Assembly: GCF_002165375.2 (NCBI RefSeq)
Contig: NZ_CP032132.1
Span: 1 to 39,357, forward strand
Direction: 5' to 3'
Length of the DNA: 39,357 bases
Source of the DNA: Acinetobacter chinensis
GTDB taxonomy: Bacteria; Pseudomonadota; Gammaproteobacteria; Pseudomonadales; Moraxellaceae
Positions 1 to 9,264 of this stretch are shown piece by piece. Under the pieces are notes generated by a model that saw only the letters and a list, made by a program, of their open reading frames with translations, was not told the DNA's origin and did not search any database. Position 1 is the first letter of the stretch. Each line of letters begins with the position of its first letter. A program made the translations under genes and the position numbers.

Positions 1-1340
1 TTTGCAGATTTCATTTTCCTTAATACTTCAATTGCACCGAAAGCTTTTTCATATTCTTGGGGTGTATAAGTGTCTTGAGAGTTGACAGCACAGACACCAA
101 AAGAAGAAAAACAACCACGTAGCGTAATAGAGAATTTTTCTCCATAGATCGTGATTAATTGAGCCAGACTTTGAATGCCTGCTAAAGCAATAAGTCTATG
201 TTTACGTCCTTTAGTTAATACTGCTTCGAGATACGATAAACGGTTCAAAGAGCCGAGTTCATCTAGGCAGAATATAAAATCAGAATAGTTATCAAAGTCA
301 GATAATAAAGAACTACAAATAACGTCAGTCGCACAGCTAACTAATGGTTGCAATGCAGTTAATTGATCTTCACGCCAAGTAATAAAAATATTGCCAGTAC
401 CATGCTTTAAATAATCCCTAAACGAAAAATCACCAATTTTAGAATGAGTGTGAGGGCTTAAATATGTAGTAACAATACTGCGTAAAGTACCGACTAATTC
501 AGAGTTGCCAAGTAAGCTGTAAGCTTGAGTACCTACTAAAAACTCTTTGAGTTTATCGTCACTTGAAATTAATAAAATTTCTAAAAATTGTTGTGTCTGC
601 TGTTCTCTAGTAAGTTCATCCATTTCTAAAACTTTGGTCATGGCAGACTTAACAATAGTACGAGCCATCGTATTAAAATTTTCGTGATTTGCGTCTGAAG
701 ATTTAGGAATGATTGTCATTGAATATGTTTCAATGTCATAAGAATTTTGTACTTCATTAATCACTGACCAATGGACTGATCGAGCATCGAAAGGGTTGAA
801 AATAACATCACCTTTCTTAGCAAATAAACTTGCGTAAGTTCCGTTAGGGTCAACCACAATTAAGCGGGTTTTACTGCGAGAATCAGCAACACAAGAATCT
901 AAAAAATCACTGATTGAAACTGACTTACCTTGACCAGTACCACCAGTTAAAAGGAAGTGTTTATATTTTAAATCTTTAGGAACAGGCATACCGCAAAAAC
1001 GGATTTGGTAATCTTTTTCTTTGGTCATTCTTCTTAATTTGAATGGGCTTACTAATTGCAAGCCCCGAAGAACACGAACGTATCTTTCGCCCCCAAAAGG
1101 TGTTTTATTGTTTTGAAAATAAAACCAAGCCAAAGCACTACTAATAACCAAAGCCAACAGCAATATTAAAACGTATAAAGGCGTTTTAAACGTCAATGGA
1201 ATTGCATAAAGAATAGCTTGGACTTTATGATCTTTTGGGATAATAAAAAACTTCGGTAAAAAAATAGCCCATGTTGTAATCACAGTGATTACAACAGCTA
1301 AAACAGCGTGACCGAAGATTTTTTGCGATTGATCATTCAT
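1..1340 (-). CDS. virD4: VirD4/TraG-type type IV coupling protein, C-terminus cut by the window edge
   Basis: Read directly on the minus strand from the ATG at 1338-1340, the frame is open to base 1 (about 446 residues), so the 3' end lies outside. Two N-terminal hydrophobic segments (about residues 11-28 and 50-68) are followed by a Walker A motif GGTGQGKS near residue 133 and a Walker B stretch FIFCLDELGS near residue 355. This is the layout of T4SS coupling ATPases, which bring the relaxase-DNA complex to the secretion channel at the inner membrane. The start codon overlaps the stop of the VirB1-VirB5 fusion gene (ATGA), so the two are translationally coupled at the end of the operon. Family assignment is firm; the exact subtype is not determined. 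Confidence 0.9.
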   Translation of the reverse strand, partial: MNDQSQKIFGHAVLAVVITVITTWAIFLPKFFIIPKDHKVQAILYAIPLTFKTPLYVLILLLALVISSALAWFYFQNNKTPFGGERYVRVLRGLQLVSPFKLRRMTKEKDYQIRFCGMPVPKDLKYKHFLLTGGTGQGKSVSISDFLDSCVADSRSKTRLIVVDPNGTYASLFAKKGDVIFNPFDARSVHWSVINEVQNSYDIETYSMTIIPKSSDANHENFNTMARTIVKSAMTKVLEMDELTREQQTQQFLEILLISSDDKLKEFLVGTQAYSLLGNSELVGTLRSIVTTYLSPHTHSKIGDFSFRDYLKHGTGNIFITWREDQLTALQPLVSCATDVICSSLLSDFDNYSDFIFCLDELGSLNRLSYLEAVLTKGRKHRLIALAGIQSLAQLITIYGEKFSITLRGCFSSFGVCAVNSQDTYTPQEYEKAFGAIEVLRKMKSA

Positions 1341-2590
1341 TTTACTGTCCCCAAGAATTTTTGAACGGCTTGATGGGAAGCGACCTTATAAGAATCCATG
1401 CTTGACTGCATCATGAGCATGTTAGCTTTAAGCTTCGCTTGATTGGCTACCAACATACTGTTTTCAATAGCAAGGGCATTCGCCAAGTCTTTTGATTGCT
1501 TTAACGTATTGGTACTTACTTGAGCCAACGACTTTAGGTTTTGCATATTACAATTTACTTGTGTCCAAGCTACTTCAGCGTCTACATAAGCTGTGTTTAC
1601 ACGGCTTGCAGTTATGTTTTGAATCTGTGCCAATTCCTTGCTTGCATATACACCAGTATTGGTCGCAATTTGACGTTGCAATTCGTTGTAGGCGTTTTGC
1701 TCTTTAGGTGTATTGAAAATATTAGTCGGTTGAGCATCAAAGCCATTAGGCAATTCAAAGCCTGCAATTTGCATCACATTGGTAAGAAGTCCTAGCCCTG
1801 CAAGCCCTTTAGTCACACTGTCATATTGCCCTTTCAAGACTTGAATCTGCTTCATTAATTCTTGAACTTGTAGAACTGCATCGGCATTTTTTGTCGGGTC
1901 AAAAACTGTTTTACCTACGCCACCAGTTACAGGGGGAACAGGCGGTAGGTTGATAGGTGAATCAATATCAACTTGTTCTGCTTCAGGTAGCTTTACAGGC
2001 TTACATGCGCTTTGTGTTTCTAGCTTGGCTTGTATCTTCTTCTGATTACTGTTTTCTATGCCAGTCGTTGCAGGCTTGCCACCTGAAGTAGTCCCGCCTT
2101 TAATTACGTTGCCACCAAAATATGAACCAGTACCGCCATAATTTCTATAAAACTGGGCGATCTTAGGCACATAGTCTTGCGTTTCTTTAGGCATAACTTT
2201 TTTATTACCTTTCAGATACGAACGTAAATTACCCATACCCCAGTTATAGGCATAGAGTGCATGGGGCATGTTGCCGAATTGCTGATTTAATTGCTTCAGG
2301 TAACGAGTACCCGCATTAACATTTTGTGTGGGGTCATTGGGATTGGTAACGCCCAAAGAACGAGCCGTTGCGGGCATAAGTTGCATTAAACCTTGAGCGC
2401 CTACGCCTGACTTAGCAGTATTGTTATGCGAAGATTCTTTTTGAATTACTGCATGAATTAAAAGCGGGTCATATCCATATTTAGCTGAAGCTGAAGTCAC
2501 AATATCGTTGTAAGGTAAATTTGAAGCAATAGTTGCCCCGCTTAAACCTACCAGTACCAGTAGCGATAGTTTTTTTAATTTCATTTTCAT
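1337..2590 (-). CDS. Lytic transglycosylase fused to a VirB5-like domain (VirB1-VirB5 fusion)
   Basis: 417 residues with a signal peptide (about residues 1-22). Residues 25-150 form a soluble lytic transglycosylase domain: catalytic Glu in IQKES, then GLMQLMP and AYNWG, the VirB1-type peptidoglycan hydrolase that opens the cell wall for the channel. A low-complexity linker rich in Gly, Thr and Pro follows. Residues about 225-417 resemble VirB5 minor pilins: FDPTKNADAVLQVQELMKQI near the start and a DLANALAIE motif, matching DLANAIAIE in the separate VirB5 at 34541-35182. Separate VirB1 and VirB5 genes also exist at 34.5-38.9 kb, so this fusion is an additional copy of both. It lies between a secreted protein and the coupling protein. 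The domain reading is from motifs, not a search. Confidence 0.85.
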   Translation of the reverse strand: MKMKLKKLSLLVLVGLSGATIASNLPYNDIVTSASAKYGYDPLLIHAVIQKESSHNNTAKSGVGAQGLMQLMPATARSLGVTNPNDPTQNVNAGTRYLKQLNQQFGNMPHALYAYNWGMGNLRSYLKGNKKVMPKETQDYVPKIAQFYRNYGGTGSYFGGNVIKGGTTSGGKPATTGIENSNQKKIQAKLETQSACKPVKLPEAEQVDIDSPINLPPVPPVTGGVGKTVFDPTKNADAVLQVQELMKQIQVLKGQYDSVTKGLAGLGLLTNVMQIAGFELPNGFDAQPTNIFNTPKEQNAYNELQRQIATNTGVYASKELAQIQNITASRVNTAYVDAEVAWTQVNCNMQNLKSLAQVSTNTLKQSKDLANALAIENSMLVANQAKLKANMLMMQSSMDSYKVASHQAVQKFLGTVK

Positions 2591-2665
2591 TATTCCTCTA
2601 CCGCAACGAGGACAGTTTAACCAGGAACTACGTTACCTGTTTAAACTTGGCCCGTTGCTATTTCA

Positions 2666-3118
2666 TCACTTAGCCACAGCCAAACGGTTAGCTAGATCAA
2701 CTAAGGTTTTATAGTGTGAGCCTTGTTCACCCATTGATAACTCATAGCACCCGCCATTTGCTTGAACTCGCATGAAGTCGTGAGCTTGGCTTGTATTGTC
2801 AGAAATGGTCGGAGATACAAACAATGCTTTTGCGTTAGGGATGCTTACTGGCAATTCACCAAATAACCCCACTTCTTGCGGTACACAAGCAGGGTCAATG
2901 CTGTAATAAACTTTAAGATCGGCACATGCTTCGTTTTGGCAACTGGCATCACTTGAAAATTTATAAGTGACATAGTTCCCTTGATTGGGAGCTTCAGGCA
3001 CATAAGTTAATTTATTGCTTTGAGCAAATGACTGAAGAACTTGGGTAAATGTCTGCGGTAACTGTGCTTCAGCAGACAAACTAATTAAGGCGCAAAGAGC
3101 AATAGTTGTTTTTTTCAT
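2666..3118 (-). CDS. Secreted protein of unknown function in the T4SS operon
   Basis: 150 residues. The first 18 or so form a signal peptide (MKKTTIALCALISLSAEA, then QLPQ), so the product is probably periplasmic. The mature part has five cysteines (CQNEAC plus three others), suggesting disulfides. No family recognised. It follows the small lipoprotein at 3122-3451 by 3 bp and precedes the VirB1-VirB5 fusion by 75 bp, so it is transcribed with the T4SS genes and may be a plasmid-specific envelope component. The 75-bp gap contains only short imperfect inverted repeats. Confidence 0.75.
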   Translation of the reverse strand: MKKTTIALCALISLSAEAQLPQTFTQVLQSFAQSNKLTYVPEAPNQGNYVTYKFSSDASCQNEACADLKVYYSIDPACVPQEVGLFGELPVSIPNAKALFVSPTISDNTSQAHDFMRVQANGGCYELSMGEQGSHYKTLVDLANRLAVAK

Positions 3119-3121
3119 GGC

Positions 3122-3451
3122 TTAGTCCTTTTTAAATTTGTATGCTTGGCTTGGGTTATCAACATCGGTCAGAGTAATAACACCGCCCTTTTGTTCCATT
3201 AAGAAAGCGTCTTGATTGTTATATTGAACAACCATTTTTTTATCTTTCTCTACAGCCGATAATGCAACATCACCCCATGAGTTTTTTAAGGTAACTTGAG
3301 TACCTTTATTGGCAACGATAAGCCCGCTACTCATGCCTTGTTCTTTCTCAAATGCTGTTTGATCAATACGATTGTATTGTCCGTCCAAGCCCTTAGATGA
3401 GCAGGCAACACTAGCTAAACTAAGCAACGCTAGAAAAATGTGTTTTTTCAT
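3122..3451 (-). CDS. Small lipoprotein, T4SS operon
   Basis: 109 residues from the ATG at 3451, chosen because GAGGA lies upstream of it and the product then begins with a clear lipoprotein signal, MKKHIFLALLSLASVACSS, with the lipobox Cys at residue 17. A longer in-frame reading from 3529 would put 26 non-signal residues first. The start overlaps the 3' end of virB11 by 32 bp. The mature protein (GQYNR..., GVITLTD) is probably a small beta-rich domain. Function unknown; an outer-membrane accessory of the T4SS is the likely role from context. Confidence 0.75.
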   Translation of the reverse strand: MKKHIFLALLSLASVACSSKGLDGQYNRIDQTAFEKEQGMSSGLIVANKGTQVTLKNSWGDVALSAVEKDKKMVVQYNNQDAFLMEQKGGVITLTDVDNPSQAYKFKKD

Positions 3452-4457
3452 TTTTGAAATCCTCATAAGCTTTAAAATAAATAGCTGAACAGCCATAACC
3501 GCCTGTTTCTGTTCTTCCAAGTTGAACAATAATGTCTACACTTTGTTTAACAAAAGATTTAACTTGGTCACTGGTTAATGTAGTGCCTGCCATAAGAACC
3601 ATAAGCGTTAAACGCTCAATAGCATTAAGTGGGTCATTGGCATGTAATGTCGCAATTGAACCGCCATGCCCTGAAGAAATTAGGTTTAAATAAGTGAATG
3701 CTTCAGCACCTCGAATCTCACCCAGTAAAATGCGTTTTGGATACAAACGCAGGCAAGCTTCCATTAATGACTGTGCATCGACTTTAGCTTTACCCTGTCC
3801 ACCTCTTGAATAATAAAGTTGCAACGTATTTTCATGCGGAGGGCGTAACTCCTTAGCATCTTCAATAGTGATTAGTCGTTCGCCCAGTGGTATGCAGTCA
3901 TGAATAATGGAGTTAAAAAAAGTTGTTTTTCCTGAACCTGTACCCGCAGAAATAATGATATTTTTTTCATAACCCACCGCTTTACGAATGAACTCATGAA
4001 AGTTTCGGGCTTCGTATAAATCGAATAGCTCTTGATCTTTTGCAGTGATTTTTGCAAATGGTTCAACAGAATTTAAAACTTCCTCATAAGCTGAAAATGG
4101 CAGACTTAAAATACTTGGTTTACGAATAGATAAGCCGATCGACCCGCCAGTTACGGCAGGGTCACGGACAAATTGAATACGGAAAAATAAACCCTCATGT
4201 TGCGGTGATGCAATTTGAGCAGAAAGCAAAGGCTGTGCTTCTGAAATTGTTTGATTGGTTTCAGTTGCAATGCCTTCGGCTAATCGCTTCAAAAGCGCAT
4301 AGGTAAGGTTAGGATTCTCTTTTTTAATCATGTCCCTTGTACCTTTCATAGCAATGAAATATTCCAAAGGCTTATTAACTGAAATTTCAGTAATTTGATC
4401 ATTATCAAGATCATCACCAAAAGCTTTTTTCAAATCTTCAAGTACAAGGATTGACAT
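3420..4457 (-). CDS. virB11: VirB11 family hexameric ATPase
   Basis: 345 residues, a usual VirB11 length. Walker A AGTGSGKTTFF near residue 173, the Asp-box region ITIEDAKEL, Walker B-like RILLGEIRG, and the His box GSIATLHANDP are all present. VirB11 proteins are cytoplasmic hexameric ATPases that switch the T4SS between pilus building and DNA transfer by contacting VirB4 and VirD4. It follows virB10 by 15 bp and overlaps the next lipoprotein gene. An AAGGCG ribosome site lies 8 bp before the ATG. Confidence 0.95.
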   Translation of the reverse strand: MSILVLEDLKKAFGDDLDNDQITEISVNKPLEYFIAMKGTRDMIKKENPNLTYALLKRLAEGIATETNQTISEAQPLLSAQIASPQHEGLFFRIQFVRDPAVTGGSIGLSIRKPSILSLPFSAYEEVLNSVEPFAKITAKDQELFDLYEARNFHEFIRKAVGYEKNIIISAGTGSGKTTFFNSIIHDCIPLGERLITIEDAKELRPPHENTLQLYYSRGGQGKAKVDAQSLMEACLRLYPKRILLGEIRGAEAFTYLNLISSGHGGSIATLHANDPLNAIERLTLMVLMAGTTLTSDQVKSFVKQSVDIIVQLGRTETGGYGCSAIYFKAYEDFKNEKTHFSSVA

Positions 4458-4472
4458 AATTAAGCGCCTTTC

Positions 4473-5852
4473 TTATTGGTTTAAAATAGTTGAAAAGTCC
4501 AAGTCTTTAGCAACTAGAACTTTAATGCGTGTGCCGTGAGCGACTGTAATAGTCGGAGGAATTGACAAGTTACGTTGTAGAACACGGTCAGCTTGATTGC
4601 CGAATGAGTTTGCAACTTCAGTACGATAAGTCTGTGAAGCATTGTTTTGGTCGCTACTGCTAACACCTGCATTACTTACACCCGCACCAATAATGCTAAG
4701 TAAAGTAGCTGTTCCGAATATGCGCCCATAATGGTTGTTCACTTTACCGCCTAAGCCTGCGATACCAAGACTGTTAGTGCTTGGGCTATCGAGCATAATT
4801 TCTACGCCATTAGGTGTGATTGCACGATTCCAAACCGCCCCGATTTCTGCTTGTCCGTCATTAACAATTGATGAGTATTGACCGAATAAACGAGTACCCG
4901 CAGGCAGTAAACGATTACGTCCTTGTTCGCTATAAACATCATTAGTTACACGAGCAATAATGTTGCTTGGTAAATCGCTTTTAACAGCAGTTTCTAAAAC
5001 TGCATCTACGATCTTGCCTTGTTGTATAAGCATTCTACGATCAGCGTTATAACTTGCATGAGCAATAGGCGCTTTTTGATTAGAAGTGCTTGAATCAAAA
5101 CGACCACCCATAGAACCCGCAGTGCTATTTGCAATGCGTGGATTTACATTGCTTGCACCCGCTTGGTTGCCATTGGCATTAGATTGTTGTGAAGCTTGCA
5201 TACCCATAAATAACGGTGCAAGTTCAGGCGGTATGCCTGCCATTGCACTAGCATCACCATTAGGGCTAACACCGCCACCTTTACCGCCATTCTCATTAAC
5301 CATGATTCCAGACTTGTAGCGGGCGTTTAAAAGGGCTTGTTCTTTAGCCATAGCATCTTGTCTAGCCTGCTCTTGTTGCATTGCTAGTTGTTGTTGCTGT
5401 TCAGCTAATTGACGCTCCATTTCGAGCTGTTCAGGGCTTTTTTCAGTAGGGTTTACAGGGTCAGGGGTAGTCGCAGTTGGGATTGGTTGCGGATTTCCGA
5501 ATCCGAATCTATCCATGCCATTAAAATTACTGCCGTCCATCCCTGTTACTGGTTTAGCAACAGCACTTTCTACACCGCTTTCTACACGGCTTTCTTTGTT
5601 CTTTTGCAATTTCAGATAAACGCCAAAAATTACCAAGCCAATAATGAGGGCTAGTAAGCCACCGAACTTAACCAATTTGCCTATGTCTATATTTTTAACA
5701 GACGTTTTAGGCTTATTCTCAAAAGCATCTTGACGTTCAAAATCATCTTTACCATGTTCTTTTTTTTCATCATGGAAAACATGATTTTCAGTGCTGAAGT
5801 TATCTTGGGTTTTAAAGTCATCGTTACCCAAATTTTTATTTTCATTTGTCAT
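4473..5852 (-). CDS. virB10: VirB10 (TrbI-like) channel protein
   Basis: 459 residues from the ATG at 5852, preceded by GGAGG at good spacing; an in-frame ATG 15 bp upstream lacks this and overlaps virB9. A short charged cytoplasmic N-terminus is followed by one transmembrane segment (about residues 60-80, FGGLLALIIGLVIFGVYL), then a Pro-rich and Gln-rich periplasmic linker (about 110-175), then the TrbI beta-barrel domain (about 265-459, with AVLETAVKSDLPSNIIARV, LPAGTRLFGQYSS and a Gly/Ala-rich antenna near GTATLLSIIGAGVSNAG). VirB10 spans the whole envelope and transmits ATP-driven signals to the outer-membrane pore. Confidence 0.95.
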   Translation of the reverse strand: MTNENKNLGNDDFKTQDNFSTENHVFHDEKKEHGKDDFERQDAFENKPKTSVKNIDIGKLVKFGGLLALIIGLVIFGVYLKLQKNKESRVESGVESAVAKPVTGMDGSNFNGMDRFGFGNPQPIPTATTPDPVNPTEKSPEQLEMERQLAEQQQQLAMQQEQARQDAMAKEQALLNARYKSGIMVNENGGKGGGVSPNGDASAMAGIPPELAPLFMGMQASQQSNANGNQAGASNVNPRIANSTAGSMGGRFDSSTSNQKAPIAHASYNADRRMLIQQGKIVDAVLETAVKSDLPSNIIARVTNDVYSEQGRNRLLPAGTRLFGQYSSIVNDGQAEIGAVWNRAITPNGVEIMLDSPSTNSLGIAGLGGKVNNHYGRIFGTATLLSIIGAGVSNAGVSSSDQNNASQTYRTEVANSFGNQADRVLQRNLSIPPTITVAHGTRIKVLVAKDLDFSTILNQ

Positions 5853-5853
5853 T

Positions 5854-6591
5854 TTATTTTCCTCCAATCACTTCAGGTTTACGGAGAATACAAACGTATT
5901 CTTTGCCAAGTCGCAGAGTGAAAGCATCGTTTACTTTCTCAATCACGATTACATCCCCCTCTTGTCTTGAGTTGGTAAGTTCTTCGTATCCCTCACCATT
6001 AACCGCATAAACTGCGGGACGAGGTGAATTTTTCGCAATACGAATAAATGTGAATTGGTCATCATCACTTACGCCAAGAACTTTAATAGATTTGCTTTTA
6101 GTGGCATCCATTCCCCATTTTTGGCTTGTCATAGGCAGTTCACCTAAAGCGGGACGAGGTGCATTTTGTTGTGCCAATAAACGATTAGTTCTATTGGCAT
6201 CTGCATAGTTAAAGCGCAGTACATAAACTGGTTGTGAACTATTGAATAGATTGAAGTAATAATTTCGCTTATCAGTGATTACGGTTAAGTTTGTACGGTT
6301 CATGCCTGCTTGTGGTTTTTCCGCAGGCTTGATGAATAGACGATTACCTTGTGGGATTATTTGCCATCCAATCGTGTCACCTGAAGCAACAGTTTGGATA
6401 GTTTCATTTCCAAACTCGACAGTAGTTGAAATACCAAAAGTCGTTGATAGTTCAACAACGTGGCTTTCAGAATACGGAACAACTTTAATGCGGTTATCCG
6501 TTTTCAAACCAACAGGAATTTGACGAGCAAAAGTTGGCGCTGAAGCAATGCACGTTGCTGTAAGTAAAATGCTTATAAGGGTCTTTTTCAT
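5854..6591 (-). CDS. virB9: VirB9 outer-membrane core protein
   Basis: 245 residues with a signal peptide (cut near PTFA/RQIP). The body matches the VirB9/CagX pattern: an N-terminal beta domain with GDTIGWQIIPQGNRLFIKP and NLTVITDKRNYYFNL, and a C-terminal part with FTFIRIAKNSPRPAVYAV. VirB9 forms the ring of the outer-membrane complex with VirB7 and VirB10. It sits between virB8 and virB10 with 14 bp and 1 bp gaps, the canonical order. A single Cys close to the C-terminus (EYVCILRK) could pair with a VirB7 lipoprotein, but that is inference. Confidence 0.93.
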   Translation of the reverse strand: MKKTLISILLTATCIASAPTFARQIPVGLKTDNRIKVVPYSESHVVELSTTFGISTTVEFGNETIQTVASGDTIGWQIIPQGNRLFIKPAEKPQAGMNRTNLTVITDKRNYYFNLFNSSQPVYVLRFNYADANRTNRLLAQQNAPRPALGELPMTSQKWGMDATKSKSIKVLGVSDDDQFTFIRIAKNSPRPAVYAVNGEGYEELTNSRQEGDVIVIEKVNDAFTLRLGKEYVCILRKPEVIGGK

Positions 6592-6605
6592 ATCCGATTA
6601 CCTTA

Positions 6606-7394
6606 TTAATTATTAGAAGTCTGTGCCACAGGCTCAGAAGCAGTGCTTGCTTCAGGTTTAGGCAATGGTTGAGTAACTGGGTTTTGAGTAACTAACGCAT
6701 CATTTGATGAGTTTTGCGTTAAGTTCCAGTTCTTAAACTTCACGCCAAATGGGTTAATCCAACGATCTTTTACGTTGAGATCGTCAAAGTTGTCAGTGAT
6801 ATAGTCAGCCGTCACTGTGTAGCTGTACTGGCGAATTTCAGCACCTTTAATAACGGTTGTTTTAAAGTTGGCTTGAACTTTATTGTTGCCAAGAAAGTTG
6901 ACAGCAATAACTTTAGGAGTGATTGAGCCAGTTTCACCTAGTTGGTTGTAAGGTGAGTTTTGATTCATTCCGCTAACTTCATTTTCAAAGTCGGTACGAT
7001 CTTGGCTATCTAAGAAAATAGAAGCTTTGCTGTACTGTGCAGAAAGTTGGTCTTTACCAACTTTGCCGTAATAGCCATAGCGATTGCTGATAGTGTCCCA
7101 AAAGTAGGAGGTCACTAATTTTTCAATAAGTTTAGGGTCAGTAGTTGAATCAAACTTTTCTACACTGGTCATAATTCCAGTTTCAGAATCAATTACAGCA
7201 ATCATAGGAACTGGTTGTTTTAAAGGTGTTAATCCTTTAATTGCGATACCTTGAGCAACATTACCTATACCTAGAACGGTCGCCAAACCAAGAACCCAAA
7301 TAGTGATTTTACCGTTACGATTTTCAGACTTTTTAGTATTGTCTTGAATCTCTTTAATTTGAGCGTCTAACTGCGCTTTTTCTTGTGGTGTCAT
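6606..7394 (-). CDS. virB8: VirB8 inner-membrane assembly protein
   Basis: 262 residues: a short cytoplasmic N-terminus rich in Lys and Gln, one transmembrane helix (about residues 30-50, ITIWVLGLATVLGIGNVAQG), and a periplasmic NTF2-like domain with the family's characteristic segments (YFWDTISNRYGYYGK, VNFLGNNKVQANFKTTV, YSYTVTADY, NPFGVKFKNW). The C-terminal tail of about 25 residues is low complexity. The start overlaps the virB6 stop by one base (TAATG). VirB8 dimerises and nucleates the complex around VirB6, VirB9 and VirB10. Confidence 0.93.
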   Translation of the reverse strand: MTPQEKAQLDAQIKEIQDNTKKSENRNGKITIWVLGLATVLGIGNVAQGIAIKGLTPLKQPVPMIAVIDSETGIMTSVEKFDSTTDPKLIEKLVTSYFWDTISNRYGYYGKVGKDQLSAQYSKASIFLDSQDRTDFENEVSGMNQNSPYNQLGETGSITPKVIAVNFLGNNKVQANFKTTVIKGAEIRQYSYTVTADYITDNFDDLNVKDRWINPFGVKFKNWNLTQNSSNDALVTQNPVTQPLPKPEASTASEPVAQTSNN

Positions 7395-8479
7395 TAGCGT
7401 TTACCTCCACGACCAAAACTTTTAACCATATTGGTGCCTGAACTGGTGATACTTGAAGTCGCACTGGTTGAAGCTTCAAAGCCACTGCCGACCAAAGAAA
7501 TTGCAATTTTTGGAACAAGCCAAAACAGCCCAATAACAACGATCAAAACAATTACCATGATGAAAGCCCCAGTAAACGTACTGCCGTTTTCATTAAGGTT
7601 TTGAATGCCTGCGACAACTGAAGTAAGCACTAAGTCACAGCTCACAATCAGCAAAAGAAGAACAACAAGAGGGGTTAAAATTGCTTGTAGCCAGTTTGTG
7701 GCATATCTGCGAGTTGCAGGGAACATTGCACATGCAAGAAAAATCGGTGCAACTGCGATTAGAATGCCAATAATGACTTTACAGATAATCCAAATTAAGA
7801 AGAATAAACCGCAGACAATGCAGGCTAAACCAAAAATCAAGCTATAGATCAGGACAAAGAAGAAGCCCGAAACGACATTGGTAATACCTGTATCAATGTT
7901 ATTAAAAGCTAATGCGATAGATTCAAAGATAATAGATACAAAAGACTGCAATGTTGTTTTTGAATCTGTACCTGTCATTTCAGTAATCAGGTTCGGTACA
8001 TCATCGAGGAATACTTCAGCAACGTATGGAAAGAAAGCATCCCATGAAAATACGATTGACCAAATCAACAGCATAATAACGAAAGTGGCTATCACACCCT
8101 GAATTTCTACAGCCATGCCTAACATCATTTTAATAGCTTGGAACGAAATCCAAATAATGATAAAGCCTGCAAAAACTGGAATGATTGGAGCTGTGACTTT
8201 CTGATAGTAACCTTGCAAATTGTCTTTAATGTTTTTATCAACACCAGTAATCAGACTATCAACAACCTTGTCTAATTCAGACATACCATTTTTGGTAACT
8301 TCAGATACATTCTGCGATATTTGATTAGAGTTATACGCACCGTTAGAACCGCCAGTCGTCCCAGTAGGTGTACTGCCATTGCCTAAATCTTGTGGATTGG
8401 TAAAGTTATCGACCGCATAAGCCGAGCTAAAGCTAAAAAAACTAAACAGAAGCAAGAAAGCATAGATAATCTTTTTCAT
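7394..8479 (-). CDS. virB6: VirB6 polytopic membrane channel protein
   Basis: 361 residues, with a signal-like N-terminus (MKKIIYAFLLLFSFFSFSSA) and at least six hydrophobic segments between about residues 95 and 325, including FFLIWIICKVIIGILIAVAPIFLACAMF, which carries the VirB6/TrbL-type signature before RRYATNWLQAI. An N-terminal Gly/Ser/Asn-rich stretch lies outside the membrane. VirB6 forms part of the inner-membrane passage for substrate. It overlaps virB8 by one base and follows the lipoprotein genes by 7 bp. Confidence 0.9.
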   Translation of the reverse strand: MKKIIYAFLLLFSFFSFSSAYAVDNFTNPQDLGNGSTPTGTTGGSNGAYNSNQISQNVSEVTKNGMSELDKVVDSLITGVDKNIKDNLQGYYQKVTAPIIPVFAGFIIIWISFQAIKMMLGMAVEIQGVIATFVIMLLIWSIVFSWDAFFPYVAEVFLDDVPNLITEMTGTDSKTTLQSFVSIIFESIALAFNNIDTGITNVVSGFFFVLIYSLIFGLACIVCGLFFLIWIICKVIIGILIAVAPIFLACAMFPATRRYATNWLQAILTPLVVLLLLIVSCDLVLTSVVAGIQNLNENGSTFTGAFIMVIVLIVVIGLFWLVPKIAISLVGSGFEASTSATSSITSSGTNMVKSFGRGGKR

Positions 8480-8486
8480 AGTGACC

Positions 8487-8906
8487 TCAGCGAATTACTG
8501 GAATTTCGGGCGGGTTTTTTGAAGTCTTTAAGAAAAAGTTTTGTGTATCTGATTTTCTTAATTTTCCGTCTGAATAGACAAAACAATCACTAGCCAAAGA
8601 GCCTTCATAGCAATATGTATCGTCTTTAACGAATGTTAAGACCCCGCTTGATTCACCAGTAAATTTAGGCAACTTTGCAGGGTTATATTGGTTCATGTTT
8701 TGGATTTGATAATTGACTTTCTTTACTGGGAAATTGCCCTGTTTATCAGCTTCAGAAATCACATAGTACGAATAAAAAAATTCAGATTTTGGAGTGTGTT
8801 CGGGAACCCATACGCCTGAAATGTCAGGCTTAGAAGTGAAACAGCCAGTTAGACCTAAAGCGACAACCGCAGAAGCTAGACCGAGTTTAATTTTATTGAT
8901 TTCCAT
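8487..8906 (-). CDS. Lipoprotein of unknown function, T4SS operon
   Basis: 139 residues from the ATG at 8906. The product starts MEINKIKLGLASAVVALGLTGC, with a lipobox LTGC at Cys22. A longer reading from 8924 adds only six polar residues and is less likely. The mature part begins FTSKPDISGVWVPEHTPKSE, and its DISGVW motif resembles DYVGVW in the preceding lipoprotein, so the two may be related. The start overlaps the end of the preceding gene by 14 bp. Confidence 0.75.
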   Translation of the reverse strand: MEINKIKLGLASAVVALGLTGCFTSKPDISGVWVPEHTPKSEFFYSYYVISEADKQGNFPVKKVNYQIQNMNQYNPAKLPKFTGESSGVLTFVKDDTYCYEGSLASDCFVYSDGKLRKSDTQNFFLKTSKNPPEIPVIR

Positions 8907-9264
8907 TTTGCTGTTCTCTCTCATAAGTTAGAACACCGCTTTCACTACCAAGCTTTAGCTTTCCATCTACAAGCTGAAAACAAGCATCGTTAGGCGCACA
9001 AAGCAAACCGTTATCAGGTTTAAACTTCATGTCTGTAAAAACGCCTTTAGCTAAAATAGTGACGGTGTAAACGTCTTTAGTTGTGCTTTTATCAATAATG
9101 ATTCGATCATTGATAATTACGTCATTTGCTGATTGCGATTGTTGCCCTATTGGGTTCATCCAAACGCCTACATAGTCATCCCCTTTCACTTCAGGCGCTT
9201 TAGGCTCGTCAGAACAAGCCGTCAAAACTAAAGCCGTAGCGATCGGAAGTAATAGTTTTTTCAT
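8893..9264 (-). CDS. Lipoprotein of unknown function, T4SS operon
   Basis: 123 residues with a lipoprotein signal (MKKLLLPIATALVLTACSD, Cys17). The mature segment has GDDYVGVWMNP and two cysteines flanking NDA, possibly a disulfide. It overlaps both neighbours, 4 bp with the 66-residue gene upstream and 14 bp with the next, so translation is tightly coupled. It may be an outer-membrane partner of the VirB7-VirB9-VirB10 core; no family was recognised. Confidence 0.78.
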   Translation of the reverse strand: MKKLLLPIATALVLTACSDEPKAPEVKGDDYVGVWMNPIGQQSQSANDVIINDRIIIDKSTTKDVYTVTILAKGVFTDMKFKPDNGLLCAPNDACFQLVDGKLKLGSESGVLTYEREQQNGNQ

